The translations under genes were made by a program, and so were the position numbers. From Tilletia caries (Eukaryota > Basidiomycota > Exobasidiomycetes > Tilletiales > Tilletiaceae): a DNA stretch of 64,000 nucleotides. The first letter of the stretch is position 1, and each line of letters begins with the position of its first letter. Under the pieces are notes generated by a model. That model saw only the letters and a program-made list of their open reading frames with translations. It was not told the DNA's origin and searched no databases. The stretch is taken from contig JALUTQ010000032.1 of the NCBI GenBank assembly GCA_032718865.1, positions 558,001 to 622,000 on the forward strand, in the 5' to 3' direction. Positions 25,201 through 37,281 of this stretch are shown here, piece by piece.

Positions 25201-25784
25201 AGCTTCTTGAGAGTGCTGCGTGGTAAGAGGTGCACTTTCGACGTCTTCTTCTTCTGGGTGGCGAGGTCGTGGACGTGGGGCGCCGACTCGACGCTTGCCG
25301 ACGAGACGGGCTGCTTTGGCTTTGGTGGGGAGGGGTAGTATCTTCGACTCCGAGGCTACAGCGCGAGTGGGAGGGGCGGAAGACGTCTTGTCGGTGCTGG
25401 TCGAGGGAGGGACGTCCTGCTCGATCGGCTCCGTCTCGTCACGGAGCCGGCTATCGTCCTTGGCGTCGGCAGGACTGTCAAGCACGGTCTCTTCCTGTGG
25501 GACAGGTACGCCTTCTACACGTTGCCCGGTCATTTGAGCGGAGGATGAGAGAGGAGGAAGGAAAATGTCATCAATGCCGACGGTTCTGCTCAGTTGCACG
25601 CATACAACCAGCCCGCGAGAGTAAACTCACGCTCCTTGCCTTGCTCAGCACTGGGATCGTCTTGCTGCAAAGACGGCTGGCCTTGGGACTCAGCGCGGTC
25701 TTCAACCGATGTCGTTTCCATGGCGCGCTTTGCCTTCTTGCGTGCCCTGTTGCGAGCGTTGCGGGCGGCTGTGGACTGTGTCAT
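22229..25784 (-). CDS. large disordered protein with C-terminal CCHC-like zinc knuckles
   Basis: Three exons on the minus strand: 25784-25631, 25514-22776, 22707-22229, giving 1123 aa. I do not recognise the family. The N-terminus is strongly basic (AARNARNRARKKAKRA). The middle is low-complexity: a Q run (AAEQQQQQQQGQRQQ), acidic stretches (AYDDDDDDDGDDEDD) and Arg/Gln-rich segments with a few ordered islands (YTIFQDSSFDRLRGILDRID). The last exon carries CVNCAGRHEHDQSKC at about 996-1010 and CSGCGGADGHGMQDC at about 1104-1118, both CX2C-type knuckles. Between them FKDDGRRVCERFNG and a Cys/His stretch recall zinc-binding tails in fungal Gag-like and nucleic-acid-binding proteins. RNA or DNA binding is an inference. 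The acceptor of exon 2 at 25514 was chosen because it is the in-phase AG. Confidence 0.7.
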
Positions 25785-26328
25785 TGTGGTTCGTGGTCCC
25801 CAAGCGGAGTGCTGGGCCCAAGCAGGGAGAGAGAGAGAGCAGAGGTAGGTCGAGAGCTGTGAGGTATATCTGGGGATGAGCGTGAGCGATGGCGAGAGGG
25901 AACAGGTCTATTCTATGAAGAGCGAAGGTGGGAAGACAGTTCGACGTCGAGAAGAAGCGCGTCAGTCGAGCCTCATCATAAGCACAGAGCTTCTCATGTC
26001 CACCACACCATGGCCATTGCGCAACACCTCTTCCCTCTTCCTTTCCCTCATCTGGCCAGGTGGAGAATGCGAGGCGCATGTAATCGTACATTGTCTGGAT
26101 GAAGTCGAATGAGAGACGGACAGGAAGAGAGAGCGTGTGCGAGAGAGAGCGGGAACATACATGTTGAACTGAGGGAGGACTCGAGGGCTGCTGGGGGAGA
26201 AGGAGGGATCGTCCAAAAATGCGCGAGAAAGAGAAGGAGAAAGCTGTACTGCGTGAAAGAAATAGGAGAGAGAGTTGATAGCGATGACGGGTAGACAAGT
26301 CGTGATTGATCCTTTGGGATGTATGCGG
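25785..26328. other. intergenic spacer holding the donor of a duplicated block
   Basis: Lies between two tandem minus-strand genes. About 26,035-26,150 (CTTTCCCTCATCTGG...GAAGTCGAATGA) recurs at 30,156-30,264 next to ASF1. The minus-strand frames here are extensions without domains. Confidence 0.6.
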
Positions 26329-27259
26329 TCAGAATATCGCATTGATCAGACCCACGCCGACACCGAAGCCAACACCTCCGGCTGTGAAGAGAGACGGAGA
26401 CGAAAAAGAAGGTGAGGATCGTGCAACAATCCTCCGAAAAATGCCGACCACAGCAAGTGCAAAACGTACCTGCTCCATTGGCCATCGTACCCCCCAACCG
26501 CTTCATGCCCGCATTCTTCTTCTGCTTCTGCTCCTCCGTCATAACAGGAGTCAACCCACCAACCCCATTCGAACCACTCGGTCCAGCCTGAGCCTGATCT
26601 TTTCCTCCCTGCGCATCGACGGGCGGGGGCGGCGGACCACCCGAGCTGAAGCGCGCCTTGGGTATGAGTCGTCCACTGGCGGTGTACGCAACAGCCTCCT
26701 GCTGCTTCTCCGACGTAGGAGTCGAGGCAGAGTACCCGTATGCCGGGGGCAAGGTCCGAGAAGCGATGGGCTCGACGTAGTTGGAGGGGAAGAGGAGGGC
26801 TGTGCTGGGCCGGGAAGCAACATAGCCCTTCCACCAGTCGGCACTCGTGCGTTCGACAATGACGATCGTGTCGCCTTCTACGAAGCTGAGCTCGTCCGAT
26901 GCGCCGGCCGCGGCTGCGTATGACCAGTTGGCGCGGGCAAGATCCTGCTGGGGTTGCGGAGTAGCAGGTGCAGACGCGACAGCGGCAGCGGCAGCAGCAG
27001 CCACAGGCGGAGTGGGTGGCGACCGTTTGTTGCCGGCAAGCTGTGCAAAGCGAGAGGTGACCGCTCCTGCACGAGCGGATATGGCGCTGATGGCTGCGCT
27101 CTGTGTCGAGACTGGGCCTGCTGCAGATGCTGCTGGGGATGAGGCGAGGGTCTGTCGGATGATGAGGGCGTCTGCGGTGCGGAGCTGGCCGGTTGACTCG
27201 AGGAAGTCGATGTCGGCCTGGACGCGGCTGAGGATGTGAGCTGCGTATGCTTCTGCCAT
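26329..27259 (-). CDS. SH3-domain protein (Lsb/Pin3-like)
   Basis: Two exons on the minus strand, 27259-26470 and 26381-26329, giving 280 aa. A single SH3 domain is visible at about residues 106-166: an ARANWSYAAAAGASDELSF-type ALYDY region, then EGDTIVIVE, the DWWKGYV tryptophan pair and FPSNYVEPI. An N-terminal helical segment precedes it. A Pro-rich linker (GGPPPPP) follows, with a short C-terminus of Gly and hydrophobic residues (GGVGFGVGVGLINAIF) supplied by exon 2. This order resembles the fungal Lsb1/Lsb2(Pin3) proteins that bind Las17/WASP at actin patches; that role is inferred. Alternative upstream starts have no support, and MAEAYAAHIL is the natural start. Confidence 0.8.
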
Positions 27260-28247
27260 GGTATGCTGTGTGATTATTATTATCGTCTTTCTGCTGCGCG
27301 GGAACGGGGCAGGCTTGTGGGTGTGGGTGAGGGTGAGGATAGTCGTCGGCGTGCGCGGTGCGGCTCCTGTCGTTGTTACATACACGAGCTCGATGCTTCC
27401 CAAGTGAGATTTTGAGCTGAGGCGGTGCCCGACTGACGCCACGTGCGGGCCCCTCATCTCCACCGTGAGGCGTGAGAACTCGGACAGCACTCATGCAACT
27501 TACATAGCGACGGCGAGCCTGGGTCGCTGGCTGCTGCGCGGGGACGGCGCGCATGGGCCTGTATGCTGTATGCTGCTATCTATGCTGGATCTGATGCCTG
27601 ATGAATGGCGCAACGGTGATAGAAGGCGACGGAGGCGAGAGAACAAAGGGAAAGAGCGATGAGGCCATCCTGGAGAGCATCACCCACCTTCACGTTCACC
27701 CATCTCACCCGGTCCTCGAATCCCGGTCTATGCGCGCGATGGATGCAACGCACTGCGCACCCAACCATCTTCAGCGTTCAGCCAGGCCTGCCGAACGCGC
27801 CAGAAGGTTTCTCCCAATCGCTCTGGCCTCTGGGCTCTGGCTCGCGTTGAGATGGGTATTGGGTGGATGGCCTCGGAGATTACGCTGCTCGCACTCGGAG
27901 ATAGACAAGTCCCATTCACCTTCATCCCCTCGCCTCGCATTTTACGCGGAGTTCCCTCACCTTCTCGTCTAGGTTCTCATCTCCCGTGGGACGTGCGGCG
28001 TGCGGTATCACAGTGTTACCCCCTCCCCCGGGTGATGGCGACATGCTTGTCCTCCTCGCTGCGGACCGCGCTGTGACCTCGCATTGACCTCTACGCTGAC
28101 CCCTTCCTATCTATAAATAGGCCCAACGCTGACCCATTCCTTCCCTTTCCCTCCCCACCCAACCTTCACATCAGGAGTCCCACACTCACCTCTTGCTCTC
28201 ACACCTTCTCTTCCACTCCCACACACTTCATTCCCAATCTCAAGACC
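27260..28247. other. divergent promoter region, SH3 gene / NmrA-like gene
   Basis: 988 bp between two divergent genes. It includes the NmrA gene's TATA box and a pyrimidine-rich stretch (28,138-28,240). No additional gene is supported. Confidence 0.55.
28112..28120 (+). promoter_or_regulatory. TATA box, NmrA-like gene
   Basis: TATAAATAG sits 128-136 bp upstream of the start codon and is followed by a C/T-rich leader typical of well-expressed fungal genes. Confidence 0.6.
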
Positions 28248-29216
28248 ATGTCCGGCCTCAAGACCTTCGCAGTCCTCGGCAGCGGCGCCATCGGCAAACC
28301 CCTCATCGAAGAGTTCCTCGCCGCCAAACTCCCCCTCACAATCCTAACCCGGGACGAGTCCAAGCCCGATCTCCAACCGTACAAAGCCCAAGGCGCAACG
28401 CTCAAAGCAGTCGACTACGACTCCATCGACTCCATCGCGGCCGCACTCGAGGGGGTCGACGCTTTCATCTCTGCGCTGGGCAACCAGCACAAGGAAGGGT
28501 TGCCTAATGATCTGGCAAAGGCGGCGAAGAAGGCTGGGGTGAAGGTGTATGTCCCTTCGGAGTTTGGGTTGGATTATGCCAACCCGCGTACTGCACCTTT
28601 CCCCGGCGTGATACAGGGCAAGATCGACCACCAGAAGTTTGTCGAACAGGTGAGTTTGGTAACCCTCCGCCTCACCTCTCACAAGTATTTTCCCCACTCA
28701 ATTAACGCGTTTCTACCTTCTTCTCAACAGCTCGGACTTCCCTGGGTCGCTTTCACCAACGGCGCCTTCGGAGACTGGCTCTTCCACCCCGCCTTCGGCT
28801 ACGACTTCAAATCCCACACCGCCGTCCTCCGCTCGGACGGCAACGTGCCCCTCACAGTGACCGACACCCGGGACGTCGGCCTCTTCGTCCTCCTCGCCCT
28901 CACCACCCAACCGATCCCTCAACCCGGCCAGGGCAAAGTCTACCGCGTCGAGGGCTACGCAACGACGCAGAACGAGGCGAATGCGGCGTTGGAGAAGGCG
29001 AGTGGGGTCAAGTGGGAGGTGAAGAAGGCGTCGTATGAGGAGGCGGCCGCGAAGCAGACTGAGAACTCGTTCGATGGCTTCGTGGCCTGGTTGAACGCTA
29101 CCTTGGCTGATGGGCGGCAGAAGTTGGACACGGTCGATAACGAGCTTGTGGGATTTAAGCCGCGGTACTTCCTCGACGACCATGCTAAGATTGCTGTGGC
29201 CAACAACGCGTCCTGA
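28248..29216 (+). CDS. NmrA-like/isoflavone-reductase-like NAD(P)-binding protein
   Basis: Two exons, 28248-28649 and 28731-29216, giving 295 aa. The N-terminal Rossmann motif is G11-S-G-A-I-G16 in FAVLGSGAIGKPLIEEF. KVYVPSEFGLDYANP is the PSEFG signature of NmrA/isoflavone reductase-type atypical SDRs. FGDWLFHPAFG and GNVPLTVTDTRDVG fit the same fold. These proteins are NAD(P)-dependent reductases or redox sensors; the substrate is unknown. The 81-nt intron has consensus ends but is in frame and stop-free, so its retention would add 27 residues. I removed it because GLPWVAFTNG then follows FVEQ as in homologues. The strong TATA box suggests high expression. Confidence 0.85.
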   Translation: MSGLKTFAVLGSGAIGKPLIEEFLAAKLPLTILTRDESKPDLQPYKAQGATLKAVDYDSIDSIAAALEGVDAFISALGNQHKEGLPNDLAKAAKKAGVKVYVPSEFGLDYANPRTAPFPGVIQGKIDHQKFVEQVSLVTLRLTSHKYFPHSINAFLPSSQQLGLPWVAFTNGAFGDWLFHPAFGYDFKSHTAVLRSDGNVPLTVTDTRDVGLFVLLALTTQPIPQPGQGKVYRVEGYATTQNEANAALEKASGVKWEVKKASYEEAAAKQTENSFDGFVAWLNATLADGRQKLDTVDNELVGFKPRYFLDDHAKIAVANNAS

Positions 29217-29384
29217 TCGGGTGTAACTGCCTCAAACACCCTCGAATTGAATCAAATGTCCCTGCTTTGGGCTCTCTCACATCTGACAAACACGCACTTG
29301 GACGCTCATTCGGTCTTCCAGATCTTGTTCCATTGCGCTTCACTGTGCTTCTGTGTGGAAAGAAGAGCCCCATCGCGTCAGAAG

Positions 29385-29938
29385 AATTGTGTTGCGAGCC
29401 CTCCACGGGGAGCTAGATGGACCTTGTCAAGCGTCACATGCATCAAGTCCCCTGCGATCGTCTGTCCCTCCTTCGATCCCATGGGAACTGCTCTTCACGA
29501 GCTCCCGCCGTTCTTCTCAGCATCTTCCTTCTCTTCAGGCAAATGCGCCATCGTGACACAAGCCCCCTCCCGCGCAAATGCGATGGCGACCGCCCGTCCG
29601 ATCCCGCTGTCGCCGCCGGTGATGATCGCAGTTCTTGGGCTTGTTGTCGCGCTCGACGAAAAGGCGATTGTTTCCCTTGTACTCCTCGAGATAGGGCTTT
29701 CCATTCTCATCCCACTTCTCGATCTGGAAAATGAGCTGCGCCTGGCTTGAGGTCTTTGTCGAGGCCGGGCAGGCTCTGTTCCTGCTTATCGGGGGCGAAG
29801 TTGGAGAAGGCGGTGATGACTGATTCGCGTGCGTTCGTCATGGCGGTAGATGTGGTGTGTACTTTGATTTGAGGGTATCGCGGTGCAAGAGCAGAGACGC
29901 GTTGTGTTTCTGGATGGAGCATTCTGCGAAGCAGCATG
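29385..29938 (-). pseudogene. decayed copy of the short-chain dehydrogenase 5' half
   Basis: The minus strand from 29938 closely matches the gene at 20.3-21.6 kb: MLLRRMLHPETQRVSA, then [20 protein letters not shown]. The reading frame is broken by a one-base insertion near 29,727 (GGAAAATG where the gene has GGAAATG), another near 29,629, and further changes near 29,505. About 55 bp is missing where the NNAS region should be, and the copy ends around the first intron with no 3' half. Upstream homology, including the TATA box, continues to about 30,140. It is not expected to encode an enzyme. Confidence 0.85.
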
Positions 29939-30155
29939 GAAAGGGGGCAAAGAAGGGGGAAGATGAGAGAGAGAAGCGTCAACCTTTATATACCCACAAT
30001 CCTTGCGCTTGATGAGAAGCACCGCCTGCGAGAGAAAAAATGGTCAGCTTGTCTTCCGTGGCCTGCCGCTTCGAAACCTGCAGTAACTTAGTGAGCTGCG
30101 AGTACGTTGGATGAGTGCGTGGTTGTCAGGCGGTCAGGTTCCCAAAAAAAAACCT

Positions 30156-30264
30156 CCTTTCCCTCATCTGGCGAGATGGAGAGCGCGAGCTGGATATAAT
30201 CGTACATTATCTGAACGAAGTCGAATGAAAGACGGACAGGGAGAGAGAGGGCGTGCGCGAGGGA
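30156..30264. repeat. duplicated block, copy of 26,035-26,150
   Basis: CTTTCCCTCATCTGG, AATCGTACATT and GAAGTCGAATGA recur in the same order and orientation at both sites with scattered differences. This block continues directly from the pseudogene's upstream homology and stops about at the ASF1 stop codon, so it now forms the ASF1 3' flank. Confidence 0.8.
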
Positions 30265-30267
30265 GAC

Positions 30268-31100
30268 CTAAGTCATCACACCGTCCATCCCTGAGTCGAT
30301 CAGTTGACGCGACTGAGGATTTGACGCTGCGGCATCCTCAAAATCCCTGCGTAGTGAGATTGATGATCAGTAACGACCCTGCGAGGAGTGTGAGAGAGGG
30401 AGAGAACTCACCACTTGATATTGAACCGAGTCACGCGCGGCTTGGAGACGAGCACCTCTCTCCTCAGCTTGGTAACGTCCAAATCGACCTTGTTCAAATC
30501 CAACGCCTTGTTCGGATCATCGACGTACTCCTGTAGATCCGGCCTCGACTCCAAATACGCCTTCTCCAAAAAGTTATTGACATAGTACCCGACCCGGATG
30601 AACTCGGCGTCCTTGTAGGATGCGGTGAGGAGGATGACGGTGACGCCTAGGAGGTCGGTTTCTGGGATCTTGGAGGGGGCGGGTGCTTCGGCTTCGAATT
30701 CGAATGAGTTGACGCCTACGGGGACGGGGCCGACCATGCATGAGTCGAGCTCTTGGTCGTACTTGGAGGATGCTGCGCTGCCGACGTAGATGAGCTTCCA
30801 CTCGATGTCTAGAAAGAGAGAGAGGGAGAGGAGAAGAGGGAGGAGAGTGATAAGCATGGACAGCAGCAGGAGCAGGAGCTCGCATCTGTGGATCAGCATG
30901 GGGTTGACTCACCCTCTGTGAGTGGAGAGATGCACTCAAAGGTGACGCGGAAGATGTACGGGTCGGCGAAGTTTGCGGTTGCGTTGGTCATCTCGACATT
31001 CTGGAGAGAGGGAGGATGTAAGTGAGTGTGAGAGAAGGGGAGATGGGCTGGGTTGCTGCGTGCTGCGTGCTGCGCTTACCTGGAGATGGACGATGGACAT
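30268..31100 (-). CDS. ASF1: histone chaperone Asf1
   Basis: Four exons on the minus strand: 31100-31080, 31000-30913, 30808-30412, 30346-30268, giving 194 aa. Asf1 binds the H3-H4 dimer and passes it to CAF-1 and HIRA during nucleosome assembly. The whole immunoglobulin-like core is present: [79 protein letters not shown] and RVTRFNIKW. Exon 4 was added because the frame reaches a stop only by reading through a GTGAGT donor in the conserved W codon. Joining gives [11 protein letters not shown], matching the W-D/N after the core in homologues. The tail is short. ASF1 is divergent from TRP1 over a 709-bp shared upstream region. Confidence 0.92.
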
Positions 31101-31809
31101 GGTGGGCAGTGGTGGGTGGCTTGCTGGCGGTGGTAGTTGTGCTGTTGCTGTGTGTGAGAGAGGTGTGGTGAGAGTGCAGATGGTGCTGAGCAAGGAGATG
31201 GTGGGAGTCGGGAAGATGAACAGCTGCCACCCAACGCTGCTCGTTATGAACTGCTCTCCTGCCCGCCTGCCAGAGGCGAACCGACGCGTCGCGCCTTTCT
31301 CCCAGTCACGCAGGCACTGCGCCAGTGTCCCCCCCCCCATTCGCGACCAACACTTTCTTGGACCGGGCTGGGACGCGTCGCGTCGTGTGAGCGTGTCATT
31401 GTCATTGCGCAACGATCTCAATGGAGTCACGTGACGAGTTCCATACAGTGTCGGCAAAGGCAAAGGTCCGGCCGGACGCTGAGGAAGACCTCATCTCCAG
31501 CCTGGTCACCGCCATCATCATTCATCAGCAAGGCATCATACAGAGAGTCTGCGTTGCCTGCCTCATCGCCTCATCGCGCAACTCGCCGGCCTTCTCATTC
31601 CGCGCATCGCGCCCGACTTTCATCCGCGGTGAGTTGGGAGTTGGGAGTGGAAGTTGTATAAAGCCGCGCATCCAGCATGACTCACTCCCTCTTCCCTCTT
31701 CCCTCTTCCCCCTTCCTTTCTTCTCGCCCATCCTCTCTCACACTCTGTCCTCTGAACAGCCTCGTAGACCCACATCCCTTATCACTTCCACCGCGTCTCT
31801 AACCCAACC
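31101..31809. promoter_or_regulatory. divergent promoter region, ASF1 / TRP1
   Basis: 709 bp between divergent starts. Visible elements are CACGTGAC near 31,425, a TATAAAG at 31657-31663, TGACTCA at 31678-31684, and a pyrimidine tract at about 31,686-31,730 leading to the TRP1 start. A C(9) run lies near 31,330. Confidence 0.5.
31678..31684 (+). promoter_or_regulatory. Gcn4/CPC1-type site (TGACTCA)
   Basis: A perfect TGACTCA, the core bound by the fungal amino-acid-starvation bZIP regulators Gcn4/Cpc1, lies 126 bp upstream of the TRP1 start codon. General amino-acid control of TRP genes is known in fungi. Binding here is an inference from one motif. Confidence 0.45.
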
Positions 31810-34566
31810 ATGCCTGAGCACGTCGTCGGTACCAGGCCCAAGGGCGCCCCCGCCAGCTACGCCTCCGGCAAAACCATCATGATCGACAACTTCGACTCCT
31901 TCTCCTACAACATCGTCCAGTTCCTCGCCGAACAGGGTGCAGACATCACCGTCTACCGCAACGACGAGCTCACCCTGACCCAGCTCATCGAGGCACAACC
32001 CGCACGACTCGTCATCAGTCCCGGACCGGGACACCCACTCACCGACTCTGGGATCTCCATCGATGCCATCAAGCACTTCTCGGGGAAGATCCCCGTCCTC
32101 GGCGTCTGTATGGGTCTGCAGTGTCTCTACGCCGCATACACGGGCGAAGTCGCCTACGCGGGCGAGATCCTGCACGGAAAGACCTCTCTCGTCGTCCACG
32201 ACGGCCGCGGTCTCTTCGCCGGTCTGCCCAAGCAGGGCATCCAGGGAACACGCTACCACTCCCTCGCAGCACAGGTGCCCTCCCTGCCCGCCGAACTCGT
32301 CGTCACCTCCAAAACCCAGTCCGGCGTCGTCATGGGCATCCGACACACCCGACACACAGTCGAGGCCATCCAGTACCACCCGGAATCGATCCTGTCCGAG
32401 TCTGGCCGGGAGCTCATCGCCAACTTCCTCGGATGGGTCGGGGGAACGTGGGCGGAGAACCCGCAGGCGGGAATTGGGGAGCGCGAGATTGCGGCGGCGG
32501 AGGCGAGCAGGGCTTCCAAGATGGAGATGAACCCCGCTCAGGAAGCAGCTGTGGGAGGGGCTGAACCTGCGCCCGGTTCGCTCGCCGCCGTGGCAGCGGG
32601 AGCAGCCAACGTCGCATCCGAGTCGGCACCCGCTGCCCCAGCACCAGCCTCAGCCTCCGCATCTGCGCCGGTCAATACGATGCCCTCCAAGACGGCCGCT
32701 ACCATTCTCGACCGGATCCACGTCCAGCGTCTGCGCGACATCGCAGCCACGAAGTCCCTCCCCGGCTTCTCCCACGCCGACCTCGAGACCTCCCTGTCAC
32801 TCCACCTCGCCCCGCCACTGATCAACTTCCCCGCCCGACTGCTGGCCCACTCCGCCCGTGGAGGCGGGGCCCACTCGGGCCTCAACCTGCCCGCCGTGAT
32901 GGCAGAGATGAAGCGCGCGTCGCCGTCGAAGGGCGATATTGACCCCAGTGCGCACGCGGGACGACAGGCGCTGAGTTATGCGCTTGCGGGAGCTTCGACG
33001 ATCTCGGTACTGACGGAGCCTACGTGGTTCAAGGGCACGCTCCATGATCTCTCCCTTGCGCGACGGGCGATTGACAGCCTGGGCCCGATGCGGCCTGCGA
33101 TTCTGCGGAAGGACTTCATTGTGGATACGTACCAGATCGCCGAGGCTCGTCTGGCGGGTGCGGACACGGTCCTACTCATCGTCGCCATGCTCACGGACGA
33201 CCACTTACTCGAGCTGTACAACTACAGTGTCAAGTTGGGGATGGAGCCCCTGGTCGAGGTGAACAATTCGGAGGAGATGACGCGTGCGCTGAATGTGGTT
33301 AACGCAAAGGTGATCGGCGTCAATAATCGGAACTTGCACGACTTTGTGGTGGATATGGGCACGACGTCCCGTCTTGCGGACGCGGCGCGCGAACGGGGGG
33401 TCATTCTCTGTGCGCTTAGTGGCATTACCGGCCGCGCGGATGTGGAGACGTATATGAAGGAAGGGGTGGATGCTGTTCTCGTTGGGGAGGCGCTCATGCG
33501 GAGCGCGGACAAGCGCAAGTTCATCCATGGTCTGATGGGCATCGATGGCGAGAAGGACGCAGCGGCAGCGGGTCTGCCGCTCCCGCCTTCCTCCACCTCT
33601 GGACTGGCGACCCCGACGCCCTCGGCCCCGCTCACGCTTTCGTCCAATGAGGAAACGAGGCAGCAGCAGCAACAACGACAGCAGAAGACGCTTGTGAAGA
33701 TTTGTGGGATCACCACGGCTGAGGCGGCTGTTATGGCTACGGAGGCCGGGGCTGATATGATCGGGATGATCCTGGCTCCGGGGACGAAGCGTACGTTGAC
33801 GCTTGCGCAGGCTGCGGAGATTATCGCTGCGGTGCGTTCGGTTCGGGGTGGTGTTGGACCGGACGACAGCGTTGGGCAGGCTGATGCTCCTGTTGGTACG
33901 GAGGAGGAGCGCGTGGCGGCCAAGGCGCGTGCGTCGGTTGGGGGTCAGGACTGGTTCACGTACCACGCCTCCCTCCTCCGCTCGTACCCGCACAAACCGC
34001 TCGTCGTAGGCGTGTTCCGGGACCAGCCGCTCTCCGAGATCGTGCACGCGGCGCAGACGCTCAAGCTGGACGTGGTGCAGCTGCACGGTCGGGTCGATGG
34101 TGAATTGGGCGGGACGGGTGTCGGGTGGGCTCGGTTCTTACCCGGGGTGTTTGTGGTTAGGGTTTTCCATGTCGCTGGGGATGGGAGCGCTGTTGTTGGG
34201 GAGGGGGAGCTGAGGGAGGTTAGTCGGCCTGGGCTGCATCATTTCGCGGCGCTTGACACGGCTGCTTCTGTTCAACCATCGACGAATGGGAGTGGGGGTG
34301 CGGTCGCTGCGGGTGGGGGAACGGGCAACGCCTTTGACTGGAGTCTGGCGCGGACGCTCTCGGCTCGTGCGACGCATGCGGGCGCGTCGGAGCCGTTCCC
34401 GTTCATCCTTGCTGGTGGGCTGAGGCCGGAGAATGTGGGGCAGGCGTTGGAGAGTGCTGGTGGTGGGGTGCTTGTTGTGGACACGAGTAGTGGGGTGGAG
34501 GTGGATGGGAAGAAGGATGCTGGGTTGATCAGGGACTTTGTGGATGCTGTTAAGGGGAGGAAGTGA
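31810..34566 (+). CDS. TRP1: trifunctional tryptophan enzyme (GATase-IGPS-PRAI)
   Basis: Single exon, 918 aa. It fuses the glutamine amidotransferase of anthranilate synthase, indole-3-glycerol-phosphate synthase and phosphoribosylanthranilate isomerase, as in other filamentous and basidiomycete fungi. The GATase spans about 20-215, with PGPGHP, the nucleophile C100 in GVCMGLQC and the His/Glu of QYHPES. An Ala-rich linker runs to about 290. IGPS spans about 297-585, with KRASPSKGDI, LRKDFIVD and the ALSGITGRAD and AVLVGEALM phosphate-binding segments. PRAI starts near residue 627 with KICGIT and has VVQLHG, NAFDWSL, ILAGGLRPENV and VDTSSGVE. All key residues are present. The PRAI part holds disordered insertions of about 30 and 25 residues, which explains the above-average length. 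No intron is seen. The Trp pathway acts in the cytosol. Confidence 0.95.
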   Translation: MPEHVVGTRPKGAPASYASGKTIMIDNFDSFSYNIVQFLAEQGADITVYRNDELTLTQLIEAQPARLVISPGPGHPLTDSGISIDAIKHFSGKIPVLGVCMGLQCLYAAYTGEVAYAGEILHGKTSLVVHDGRGLFAGLPKQGIQGTRYHSLAAQVPSLPAELVVTSKTQSGVVMGIRHTRHTVEAIQYHPESILSESGRELIANFLGWVGGTWAENPQAGIGEREIAAAEASRASKMEMNPAQEAAVGGAEPAPGSLAAVAAGAANVASESAPAAPAPASASASAPVNTMPSKTAATILDRIHVQRLRDIAATKSLPGFSHADLETSLSLHLAPPLINFPARLLAHSARGGGAHSGLNLPAVMAEMKRASPSKGDIDPSAHAGRQALSYALAGASTISVLTEPTWFKGTLHDLSLARRAIDSLGPMRPAILRKDFIVDTYQIAEARLAGADTVLLIVAMLTDDHLLELYNYSVKLGMEPLVEVNNSEEMTRALNVVNAKVIGVNNRNLHDFVVDMGTTSRLADAARERGVILCALSGITGRADVETYMKEGVDAVLVGEALMRSADKRKFIHGLMGIDGEKDAAAAGLPLPPSSTSGLATPTPSAPLTLSSNEETRQQQQQRQQKTLVKICGITTAEAAVMATEAGADMIGMILAPGTKRTLTLAQAAEIIAAVRSVRGGVGPDDSVGQADAPVGTEEERVAAKARASVGGQDWFTYHASLLRSYPHKPLVVGVFRDQPLSEIVHAAQTLKLDVVQLHGRVDGELGGTGVGWARFLPGVFVVRVFHVAGDGSAVVGEGELREVSRPGLHHFAALDTAASVQPSTNGSGGAVAAGGGTGNAFDWSLARTLSARATHAGASEPFPFILAGGLRPENVGQALESAGGGVLVVDTSSGVEVDGKKDAGLIRDFVDAVKGRK

Positions 34567-36918
<2,352 letters not shown>

Positions 36919-37281
36919 TCGTTTACCCCTTCTCTTCTCTCTCTTTGCTGTAACCCTTCCCCCGTCTCAAGAACCGGTTTCTTCTTACTACATACATCTT
37001 CTTGCACGCTGTGTGTCCCGTATCGTCTGAACAGGGGAAAGGGATGGTCTGAGCGCGGTGGGAAGAACATTGCCCCGCCCGTCAATTTCCGCATCTGTGT
37101 CGTTTCCGCAGCTCGCAGTCATGTTCGCACGGACGACCTCCATCCAGTAGTAGTCACTCAACTCACAGCAAGCTTCAAGGTCAGCCTTCCCCGTCTGCGC
37201 GCTGCCCAGGCTCCCCCCATCAGACCGCGTTATCTTCTCCCGCGCGCGCACGGATACGCGTGCTAGAATCTTGAGATCCCC
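36919..37281. other. intergenic spacer
   Basis: 3' end of LPD1 and promoter of OPA3, 363 bp. No further gene or repeat is apparent. Confidence 0.6.

Noticed and set aside
22768..25599. Plus-strand frames over the zinc-knuckle gene
   Set aside because: They are antisense shadows of a long, spliced, evenly coding minus-strand gene.
25702..26342. Long minus-strand frames in the SH3 gene 3' flank
   Set aside because: Overlap two real genes and a duplicated non-coding block, with no domain or splice link.
29385..29938. Second functional dehydrogenase gene
   Set aside because: Two or more frameshifts, an internal deletion and no 3' half; annotated as a pseudogene.
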